Both the position numbers and the translations under genes were made by a program. A stretch of 64,000 nt of DNA from Bradyrhizobium prioriisuperbiae. GTDB taxonomy: Bacteria; Pseudomonadota; Alphaproteobacteria; Rhizobiales; Xanthobacteraceae. Shown here piece after piece: positions 1 to 7,103 of the stretch (positions are counted from its first letter, which is position 1; each line of letters starts with the position of its first letter). The stretch lies in contig NZ_CP135921.1 in assembly GCF_032397745.1 (NCBI RefSeq), positions 8,606,501-8,670,500 on the forward strand. Reading direction: 5' to 3'. The notes beneath the pieces were generated by a model. The model searched no databases. It was not told where the DNA came from and saw nothing but the letters and a program-made list of their open reading frames with translations.

Positions 1-6
1 CATTCG

Positions 7-1581
7 ATGTCCGCCGCACCGACCATCGCACCACATCCCGGTGATTTGCCGCTGCTCCAGGCGGTCGGCATCACCAAGCGGTACGGCGATTTTCTCGCCA
101 ACGATTCGGTCGATCTCGATGTGCGTCCCGGCGAGGTCCACGCCCTGCTCGGCGAGAATGGCGCCGGCAAATCGACCCTGGTGAAGGTGATCTACGGACT
201 GATCCAGCCCGGCGGCGGCGAGCTGCGCTGGGAGGGCCAGCGAATCGAGCTCGCCGGGCCGGCGGCGGCGCGCGCGCTCGGCATCGGCATGGTGTTTCAG
301 CACTTCTCGCTGTTCGACAACCTGACGGTGGCCGAGAATGTCGCGCTGGGATTGTCGACCGATGAATCCTTCGGACAGATGTCGGCGCGGCTGGCGGAGG
401 TTTCGCGGACCTACGGCTTGCCGCTCGATCCCAAGCGCGAGGTCTGGCAGCTCTCGGTCGGAGAACGGCAGCGCATCGAGATCGTCCGGCTGCTGATGCA
501 AAATCCGCGGTTTCTCATCCTCGACGAACCCACGGCGGTGCTGACCCCGCAGGAAGCCGACCAGCTCTTCACCGTGCTCGAGCGCCTGACATCCGAGGGA
601 CGCGCCGTGCTCTACATCAGCCACAAGCTGGACGAGGTGAAGCGGCTGTGCGATGTCGCAACCATTCTCCGGGCCGGCAAGAAAGTCGCGACCTGCAACC
701 CCCGCGCGGAAACCGCCGGCTCGCTGGCGCGGATGATGGTGGGGGCCGAAATCAAGCAGGTGAAAGCCGCGACCGGCCGCGCGATCACCGTGCCCCGCCT
801 GGTCGTGAATAACCTCAGCGCCGCGCCCGACGAGCCGCACGGCGTCCGCCTCGCGGACATTTCGATCGAGCTGAAAGGCGGTGAAATTCTCGGCATTGCC
901 GGCGTCGCCGGCAACGGCCAGGACGAACTGTTCGCCATCCTCTCCGGCGAGCGGCGCCTGCCCGACCCCTTGACCATCGTCATTGATGGCCAGTCGGCCG
1001 GGCATCTGTCCATCACCGAGCGGCGCAAGCTCGGCGCGGCATTCGTGCCGGAAGAGCGGCTGGGACACGGCACCGCGCCACGGATGCGGCTGTCGGAAAA
1101 TGCCCTGCTGACCGGCCACGCCACCGGCGCCATGGTGCAACACGGCTTCATCAACGCCAAGGCCACGCTCGCCACCGTCGATCGCGCGACGCAGGCCTTC
1201 GACGTGCGCAAGGCGAAGCGCGATCCGGAAGCCGCCAGCCTGTCCGGCGGAAACCTGCAGAAGTTCATTGTCGGCCGCGAGATCCTGCGCGACCCCGGCA
1301 TCCTGGTGGTCAGCCAGCCGACCTGGGGCGTCGACGCGGGCGCCGCCGCCGTGATCCGCCAGGCGCTGCTCGATCTCGCCGCGCGCGGCTCCGCCGTGAT
1401 GGTGATCAGCCAGGATCTTGATGAACTGTCCGAAATCGCCGACCGCATCGCAGTGATGTTTCACGGACGGCTGTCCGATTCATTGGCGGCCGCGGACGCG
1501 GACCGCGAAACCATCGGACTGTTGATGGGCGGCAGCGCCGCGACAAAGCAGGAGGAGCCGCCGCATGCCGCTCGTGCTTGA
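7..1581 (+). CDS. ABC transporter ATP-binding protein, nucleoside/simple-sugar type (tandem ATPase)
   Basis: This 524-residue protein carries two ABC ATPase domains in one chain, as in YufO/RbsA-type importers. The first half has Walker A GENGAGKST (about 49-57), the signature LSVGERQR (about 148) and Walker B LILDEPTAV. The second half has a degenerate Walker A (GVAGNGQDE) and LSGGNLQKF, and VVSQP replaces the usual Walker B, as is common in the inactive second site of this family. It overlaps the next permease gene by 17 bases and would energise import of the ligand bound by the BMP protein at 3634. The first ATG lies 7 bases into the window, so a longer upstream start cannot be excluded. 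Confidence 0.88.
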   Translation: MSAAPTIAPHPGDLPLLQAVGITKRYGDFLANDSVDLDVRPGEVHALLGENGAGKSTLVKVIYGLIQPGGGELRWEGQRIELAGPAAARALGIGMVFQHFSLFDNLTVAENVALGLSTDESFGQMSARLAEVSRTYGLPLDPKREVWQLSVGERQRIEIVRLLMQNPRFLILDEPTAVLTPQEADQLFTVLERLTSEGRAVLYISHKLDEVKRLCDVATILRAGKKVATCNPRAETAGSLARMMVGAEIKQVKAATGRAITVPRLVVNNLSAAPDEPHGVRLADISIELKGGEILGIAGVAGNGQDELFAILSGERRLPDPLTIVIDGQSAGHLSITERRKLGAAFVPEERLGHGTAPRMRLSENALLTGHATGAMVQHGFINAKATLATVDRATQAFDVRKAKRDPEAASLSGGNLQKFIVGREILRDPGILVVSQPTWGVDAGAAAVIRQALLDLAARGSAVMVISQDLDELSEIADRIAVMFHGRLSDSLAAADADRETIGLLMGGSAATKQEEPPHAARA

Positions 1582-2656
1582 GAAGCGCACCGAGCGCTCC
1601 ACGGCGATCGCGCTGGTCTCGCCGCTGATCGCCATCCCGCTGACGCTGGTCACCATGAGCATCGTATTCGCGCTGATCGGCAAGAATCCGATTGCCGCGC
1701 TGTCGGCCTATTTCATCCAGCCACTGACCGACAGCTATTCGCTGCAGGAGATCGCGGTGAAGGCCTCGCCTTTGGTGCTGATCGCGGTCGGACTTTCGCT
1801 CTGTTATCTCGCCAACGCCTGGAACATCGGCGCCGAGGGACAGCTCGTGATCGGTGCGGTGGCGGGAAGCTGGATCGCGGTCAAGACCCAGGGAACCGAC
1901 GCCGGCGCCTGGGTGCTGCCGGCCATGCTGCTCTGCGCCGCGATCGCCGGCGCACTCTATGCCCTGATCCCGGCAATCTGCCGGGTGCGGTTCGGCGCCA
2001 GCGAAATCCTGACCAGCCTGATGCTGGTCTATGTCGCCGAACTGCTGCTGGACTATCTGGTCCGCGGCCCCTGGCGCGATCCGAACGGCTTCAATTTTCC
2101 CACCACCGCCGAATTCGATCCCGTCGCCACGGTGCCGCTGCTGATCGAAGGCACCCGGCTGCATGCCGGCGTGCTGTTGACCATCGTGATCGTGGTCGCA
2201 ATCTTCGTCCTGCTCGGTCGGACCATCAAGGGTTTCGAAATCCGCGTGGTCGGCGCCGCGCCGCGCGCCGCGCGCTTCGGCGGCTTTAACGCGAACCAGC
2301 TCGTCATTCTGACTTTCGCATTGTCGGGCGCGCTCGCCGGCGTCGCGGGGATTATCGAGGTCGCCGGGCCGATCGGCCATCTGCAGCCGGGGATTTCTCC
2401 GGGCTACGGCTTCACCGCGATCATTGTCGCCTTTCTCGGCCGGCTGAATCCGGTTGGAATACTAATTGCAGGACTGTTTCTCGCGCTCACCTTCATTGGC
2501 GGCGAACAGGCGCAGATCGCGATGAAAATTCCGCTCGACATGACCAAGGTGTTCCAGGGCATCCTGCTGTTCTACGTGCTGGCCTGCGATTCCTTCATTC
2601 TCTATCGCATCCGATTGATGACCTCACAGCGAGCGGCAGCCGATGGGATTGGTTGA
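1565..2656 (+). CDS. ABC transporter permease, nucleoside/BMP type (first)
   Basis: A hydrophobic 363-residue protein with about ten membrane segments and the BPD_transp_2-type signature region around AWNIGAEGQLVIGAVAGSW, typical of YufP-like permeases in guanosine/purine importers. The start ATG lies inside the end of the ATPase gene, and its stop overlaps the second permease by 14 bases. The coupling implies equal synthesis of the two halves of the membrane channel. Ligand class is inferred from family and from the neighbouring purine-type enzymes. Confidence 0.85.
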   Translation: MPLVLEKRTERSTAIALVSPLIAIPLTLVTMSIVFALIGKNPIAALSAYFIQPLTDSYSLQEIAVKASPLVLIAVGLSLCYLANAWNIGAEGQLVIGAVAGSWIAVKTQGTDAGAWVLPAMLLCAAIAGALYALIPAICRVRFGASEILTSLMLVYVAELLLDYLVRGPWRDPNGFNFPTTAEFDPVATVPLLIEGTRLHAGVLLTIVIVVAIFVLLGRTIKGFEIRVVGAAPRAARFGGFNANQLVILTFALSGALAGVAGIIEVAGPIGHLQPGISPGYGFTAIIVAFLGRLNPVGILIAGLFLALTFIGGEQAQIAMKIPLDMTKVFQGILLFYVLACDSFILYRIRLMTSQRAAADGIG

Positions 2657-3560
2657 AGCCATCATTCTCTCGGTGATCGCCGCATCGACGCCGCTGCTGC
2701 TGGCGGCGACCGGCGAGCTCGTGGTGGAGCGCGCCGGCGTGCTCAATCTCGGCATCGAGGGCATGATGATCGTCGGCGCGGCCTGCGGGTTCGCTGGCGC
2801 GCTTTACACCGGCTCGACCCTGATCGGTGCGCTTTGCGGCATCGGCGCAGGCGTCGCGCTGTCGCTGATCTTTGCGGCGATGGCGCTCGGTCTCGCCGTC
2901 AACCAGGTCGCGAGCGGCCTTGCATTGACGATCCTGGGCGTTGGACTTTCGGGATTGATCGGCGCCGGCTTCGTCGGGGAACGAATTGCGATCGCGCCCC
3001 GCCTCAACATCCAGGGCCTGACGAACATTCCATTGATCGGACGGATTTTGTTCGGCCAGGATATGTTCGTCTACGTCTCGGTCGCACTGGTCGTTGCAAC
3101 CTGGTGGTTCCTGTACCGCAGTCGCGCCGGCTTGATCCTGCGCGCGATCGGCGACAATCACATCTCGGCTCACGCGCTGGGATATCCGGTGCTCAAGATC
3201 CGCACCCTGGCCGTGTTGTTCGGCGGCGCCTGCGCCGGCCTCGCAGGCGCCTATCTGCCGCTTGCCTACACGCCGTTCTTCATTCCGGGAATGACGGCAG
3301 GCCGCGGCTGGATTGCTCTTGCACTGGTCGTGTTCTCGTCGTGGCGTCCGGCACGGCTGGTGATCGGCGCTTACCTGTTCGGCGCCGTGACGATTCTGCA
3401 ATTGCATGCGCAGGGCGCCGGCGTCGGCGTTCCCTCGCAGTTGATGTCGGCGCTGCCTTATCTTGCCACCGTCATCGTGCTGGTCCTGATATCGCGCGCG
3501 CGCACCGGTGGCTCGACCGCCCCAGCCGCGCTCGGCAACGTGTTCGTGCCGGATCGCTAA
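2643..3560 (+). CDS. ABC transporter permease, nucleoside/BMP type (second)
   Basis: A 305-residue polytopic inner-membrane protein of the YufQ type. The motif LVVERAGVLNLGIEGMMIVGA near residue 25 corresponds to the conserved NIGxEG segment of this permease family. It partners the permease encoded at 1565-2656. About 73 bases separate its stop from the binding-protein start. That gap contains a T7 run (3561-3567) and a small GC hairpin (3579-3592) that could modulate read-through between permease and binding protein. Confidence 0.85.
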   Translation: MGLVEAIILSVIAASTPLLLAATGELVVERAGVLNLGIEGMMIVGAACGFAGALYTGSTLIGALCGIGAGVALSLIFAAMALGLAVNQVASGLALTILGVGLSGLIGAGFVGERIAIAPRLNIQGLTNIPLIGRILFGQDMFVYVSVALVVATWWFLYRSRAGLILRAIGDNHISAHALGYPVLKIRTLAVLFGGACAGLAGAYLPLAYTPFFIPGMTAGRGWIALALVVFSSWRPARLVIGAYLFGAVTILQLHAQGAGVGVPSQLMSALPYLATVIVLVLISRARTGGSTAPAALGNVFVPDR

Positions 3561-3633
3561 TTTTTTTCCGGAGCGTGTGCGGCGGGAGCCGCGCTCTGGG
3601 TGTGTTTGTTCCCCGTCGTCGTGGAGAGAGCTT

Positions 3634-4713
3634 ATGAGAAAAACCTTATTTGCCGCCGCAGCTATTCTGCTTGCGAGTGCAACCGGCCTGACCGGCGCAT
3701 CGGCTGCCGACAAATTGAAAGTCGGATTCATCTATCTGGGACCGGTCGGCGACTTCGGCTGGACCCACCAGCATAATGTCGGGCGCGAGGAACTGATCAA
3801 GGCGCTCGGCGACAAGATCGAGACCACCTACCTCGAGAATGTCGCCGAAGGGCCGGACGCCGAACGCTCCATCGAGCAACTGGTCCGCGCCGGCAACAAG
3901 CTGATCTTCACCACATCGTTCGGCTACATGGATCCGACGCTGAAGGTCGCCAAGAAATACCCCAATGTGCATTTCGAGCACGCCACCGGCTACAAGCGCG
4001 ACAAGAACATGGCGACCTATTCCGCGCGCTGGTATCAGGGCCGCTACATCCAGGGACAGATCGCCGCGAAGATGTCGAAAAAGGGCCTGCTTGGCTATAT
4101 CGGCTCCTTCCCGATTCCCGAGGTGGTCTCGGGCATCAATGCCACCATTCTCGGCGCGCAAAGCATCAACCCCAATATCAAGGTCAAGATCATCTGGGCG
4201 AACACCTGGTTCGATCCCGGCAAGGAAGCGGACGCGGCGAAAGCGCTTTTCGACCAGGGCGTCGACATCGTCATGCAGCACACCGACAGCCCGGCGGCGG
4301 TTCAAATCGCCTCCGAGCGCGGCGCGCTGGCCTTCGGCCAGGACTCCGACATGATCAAATTCGGACCGAAGACGCAGCTGACGTCGATCATCGATACCTG
4401 GGGCCCCTATTATATCGAACGGGTCAAGGCGGAGCTCAACGGCACCTGGAAGTCGGAAGACACCTGGGGCGGCATCGAAACCAAGATGTTCGTGATGGCG
4501 CCCTACACCAACATGCCCGACGATGTGAAGAAAATGGCCGAGGACACCCAAGCCGCTATCACCAAGGGCACGCTGCATCCGTTCAAGTGCCCGGTGCTCG
4601 CGCAAGACGGCAAGGAGGTCGAGTGCAAGGGCAGCGGCCATCTCGCCGACGGCCAGATCCTGGGGATGAATTTCTACGTCAAGGGCATCGACGACGCGAT
4701 CCCGGGCAAATAG
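3634..4713 (+). CDS. BMP-family periplasmic substrate-binding protein
   Basis: A 359-residue protein with a signal peptide (MRKTLFAAAAILLASATGL, likely cleaved after ASA before ADKLKVGF) and no lipobox cysteine, so it should be free periplasmic. The sequence KVGFIYLGPVGDFGWTHQHN is characteristic of the BMP/PnrA family, which binds purine nucleosides or related heterocycles. I chose ATG 3634 because GGAGAG lies 6 bases upstream; the frame is open further upstream without a leader. It ends the importer operon just before a strong hairpin terminator. The ligand is inferred, not visible. Confidence 0.88.
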   Translation: MRKTLFAAAAILLASATGLTGASAADKLKVGFIYLGPVGDFGWTHQHNVGREELIKALGDKIETTYLENVAEGPDAERSIEQLVRAGNKLIFTTSFGYMDPTLKVAKKYPNVHFEHATGYKRDKNMATYSARWYQGRYIQGQIAAKMSKKGLLGYIGSFPIPEVVSGINATILGAQSINPNIKVKIIWANTWFDPGKEADAAKALFDQGVDIVMQHTDSPAAVQIASERGALAFGQDSDMIKFGPKTQLTSIIDTWGPYYIERVKAELNGTWKSEDTWGGIETKMFVMAPYTNMPDDVKKMAEDTQAAITKGTLHPFKCPVLAQDGKEVECKGSGHLADGQILGMNFYVKGIDDAIPGK

Positions 4714-4734
4714 CCACTGCCGTTTCGTTATCGG

Positions 4735-4764
4735 CAAGAGCCCGGACGATTGTCCGGGCTCTTG
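4735..4764. terminator. Bidirectional hairpin terminator between convergent genes
   Basis: A perfect 13-bp inverted repeat (arms CAAGAGCCCGGAC and GTCCGGGCTCTTG) with a 4-base loop lies between the stop of the BMP gene (4713) and the stop of the convergent deaminase gene (4771). The perfect stem suits termination from both sides, although the T-rich tail is short. Confidence 0.8.
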
Positions 4765-4770
4765 TTGCGA

Positions 4771-6126
4771 TCAGATGATCCCGCTCATCGCAGCCGCCGC
4801 CGCGCTGTGACGCCGGATCAGATCGGCGACATTCAACCCCGGAATCGCACCGTCTTCGACCACCCATTTGCCGCCGACCATGACCCTGTCGGCACGATGC
4901 GCGCCGCATAGCACCAGCGCCGCCAGCGGATCGCCGTGACCGGAGAAGCGCAACTCGTCCAGCTTGAACAGCGCCAGATCAGCCATCTTGCCGACGGCAA
5001 TCCTGCCCAATTCCGGGCGGCCGACGCAGGCTGCCGAGCCTTCGGTGGCCCAGCGCAACGCATCCTTATGGCTGACGCGGGTGACGCCATAACGGGCGCG
5101 CTGCAGCAGGAAAGCGGAGCGCACCTCCTGGATCAAATTGGAGCCGTCGTTCGATGCCGAGCCGTCGACGCCGAGCCCGATGGCCACGCCGGCGTCTTCC
5201 ATGTCGCACACCGGACAGCACCCGGATGCCAGCAGCTGATTACTGCAGGCGCAATGACTGATACTGGTTTTCGCCTTCGCCAGCCGCTGCATCTCGGCGG
5301 CGTTGAAATGGACGCCGTGGGCCAGCCATGTGCGCCCGTTCAGCCAGCCGCAATCCTCCAGATAATCCAGCGGGCGGCAGCCGTGCAGCTGTTCACAGAA
5401 GCGGTTTTCGTCCTCGGTCTCGGCCAGATGGGTGTGCAGGCGAACGTCGAGGCGGTCCGCCAACGCCGCCGTTGCGCGCATCAGCGACGTCGTCACGGAA
5501 AACGGCGAGCATGGCGCCAGCGCAATCTGGACCATGGCCGTGTCGCCGCGCTCGTGGAACTGCGCCACCACGCGCGCGCTGTCGGCCAGGATGGTCTGCT
5601 CGTCCTGTACCACACTGTCGGGCGGCAGCCCGCCGTCACGCTGCGAACGGTTCATCGATCCCCGTGTCAGCAGCACCCGCAACCCCAGCCGCCGCGCGAC
5701 GGCGACTTCGATATCGACCGCGTACTCGAGGCCCGCAGGAAAGACATAGTGATGATCGGTGGTGGTGGTGCAGCCCGACAGCAACAGTTCCGACATCGCC
5801 ACCGTGACGGCGAGATCGAGATAAGCCGGCGTCAATTTGGCCCAGACCGGATAGAGCGCCTGCAGCCAGGGAAACAGCTCGCGGTCCATGGCGGCCGGGA
5901 GTGCCCGTGTCAGGGTCTGATAGAAATGATGATGGGTGTTGATCAGGCCGGGCAGCACCACATGAGCGGAGGCATCGCACACAGCAACGTCACGGGCCAC
6001 CGGCTGCTTGCCCCTGCCGACCAGTTCGACAACACGCCCGCCGTCGACCACCACACCGCGTTCGGCGCCATCTGTCAGGATGGAAAGAGGATCCTTGATC
6101 CAGATCGGTCGATCAGGTGTCGGCAT
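4771..6126 (-). CDS. 8-oxoguanine deaminase-like amidohydrolase
   Basis: A 451-residue member of the ATZ/TRZ amidohydrolase family. Metal and catalytic motifs are present: PGLINTHHHFYQT (HxH), HTHLAET, HGVHF and GVDGSASND. The stretch SHCACSNQLLASGCCPV is of the kind seen in proteins annotated as 8-oxoguanine deaminase, which convert 8-oxoguanine to urate. ATG 6126 is preferred because GGAG sits 8 bases upstream; the in-frame ATG at 6225 lacks this. It is convergent with a purine-type importer and divergent from a xanthine-dehydrogenase-like pair, which supports a purine role. Guanine or another amino-heterocycle remains possible. Confidence 0.78.
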   Translation of the reverse strand: MPTPDRPIWIKDPLSILTDGAERGVVVDGGRVVELVGRGKQPVARDVAVCDASAHVVLPGLINTHHHFYQTLTRALPAAMDRELFPWLQALYPVWAKLTPAYLDLAVTVAMSELLLSGCTTTTDHHYVFPAGLEYAVDIEVAVARRLGLRVLLTRGSMNRSQRDGGLPPDSVVQDEQTILADSARVVAQFHERGDTAMVQIALAPCSPFSVTTSLMRATAALADRLDVRLHTHLAETEDENRFCEQLHGCRPLDYLEDCGWLNGRTWLAHGVHFNAAEMQRLAKAKTSISHCACSNQLLASGCCPVCDMEDAGVAIGLGVDGSASNDGSNLIQEVRSAFLLQRARYGVTRVSHKDALRWATEGSAACVGRPELGRIAVGKMADLALFKLDELRFSGHGDPLAALVLCGAHRADRVMVGGKWVVEDGAIPGLNVADLIRRHSAAAAAMSGII

Positions 6127-6281
6127 AGGACATCTCCGGAAGCCCGGCCGAATGAGCTCGGCGGGCGTACTGTGGCTATTTTTAGCCACGTCGCTGCCGT
6201 CAGACAATTGGCTCCGGATTTGCAAGTCTTTACGAAAGATCGCTTGAATGCCCTGGTGCCGTTTGCGAACCTGACGCCTGC
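6127..6281. promoter_or_regulatory. Divergent promoter region with 18-bp palindrome
   Basis: This 155-bp gap separates the deaminase from the divergent molybdenum hydroxylase genes. It contains the perfect inverted repeat GTGGCTA-TTTT-TAGCCAC at 6172-6189. Its position between two divergent starts suggests an operator for a shared regulator. A hairpin role cannot be excluded. Confidence 0.45.
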
Positions 6282-7103
6282 ATGGACCTGAACACCATTA
6301 CGGAGGTCGCGCGCCCGCTGTCCCGGGCGCAGCTGCCCAATTGGACGGCAGGCGATGCATGGCTCGCAGGCGGCACGTTCCTGTTCTCCGAACCGCAACC
6401 GCATCTCACCCGCCTGATCGATCTCACCGATCTGCAATGGCCGGCGCTGACCAGGAGCGAGCACGGCCTCGCCATCGCGGCGACCTGCACCGTCGCCGAA
6501 CTTGCGGGACTCTCCGCCAGCTCGAAGTGGCGCGCGGCCCCGCTGTTCGAGCAGTGCGCGCGCGCCTTCCTCGCCTCGTTCAAGATCTGGAAGGCGGCGA
6601 CGGTCGGCGGCAATCTCTGCCTGTCACTGCCGGCCGGCCCAATGATTTCACTGGCCACAGCGCTGGACGGCACCTGCACCATCTGGACGCCGGATGGAGG
6701 CGAGCGCCACGTCAGCGTGCTCGATTTCATTACCGGCGCGGGACGCAATACACTTGCGCCCGGCGAACTCCTGCGAGCGATCACGCTGCCGGCCACCTCG
6801 CTGGCGGCACGAACCGCGTTCCGGCAGATCTCGCTGACGCCGGTCGGCCGCTCGGCGGCGCTGTTGATTGGAACGTCGCCGCGCGACGGCACGTTCGCGC
6901 TCACGGTGACGGCGGCGACCGTCAAGCCCGTTCGACTGCAATTCGAGACGATGCCATCGGCGGCGACACTGCGCGATCGCCTCATCAGCGCGATTCCCGA
7001 TCCGCTCTATCACAGCGACGTTCACGGGCGACCCGCGTGGCGCAAGCAGATGACGCTGCGGCTGGCGGACGAGATCCGCACTGAACTGGCGGGGCCGCCA
7101 TGA
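6282..7103 (+). CDS. Molybdenum hydroxylase FAD-binding subunit (xanthine dehydrogenase family)
   Basis: A 273-residue CO-dehydrogenase/XDH flavoprotein-type subunit. The N-terminal segment AGDAWLAGGTFLFSEPQP and the central KAATVGGNLCLSLPAGPM correspond to the two FAD-contact loops of this family (AGGT and TxGGN). It passes electrons from the iron-sulfur centres to an acceptor. It overlaps the next gene by the ATGA quartet, so the two are translationally coupled. The family often has about 280-300 residues, so it is full length. Confidence 0.82.
   Translation: MDLNTITEVARPLSRAQLPNWTAGDAWLAGGTFLFSEPQPHLTRLIDLTDLQWPALTRSEHGLAIAATCTVAELAGLSASSKWRAAPLFEQCARAFLASFKIWKAATVGGNLCLSLPAGPMISLATALDGTCTIWTPDGGERHVSVLDFITGAGRNTLAPGELLRAITLPATSLAARTAFRQISLTPVGRSAALLIGTSPRDGTFALTVTAATVKPVRLQFETMPSAATLRDRLISAIPDPLYHSDVHGRPAWRKQMTLRLADEIRTELAGPP

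Noticed and set aside
4936..6291. Long open frame antisense to the deaminase gene, and similar long antisense frames at 2595-3731, 11063-12562, 28592-30259, 31142-32875 and 52776-54416
   Set aside because: They mirror well-identified genes on the other strand, are rich in Arg, Gln and His, show no domains and are expected by chance in GC-rich DNA.
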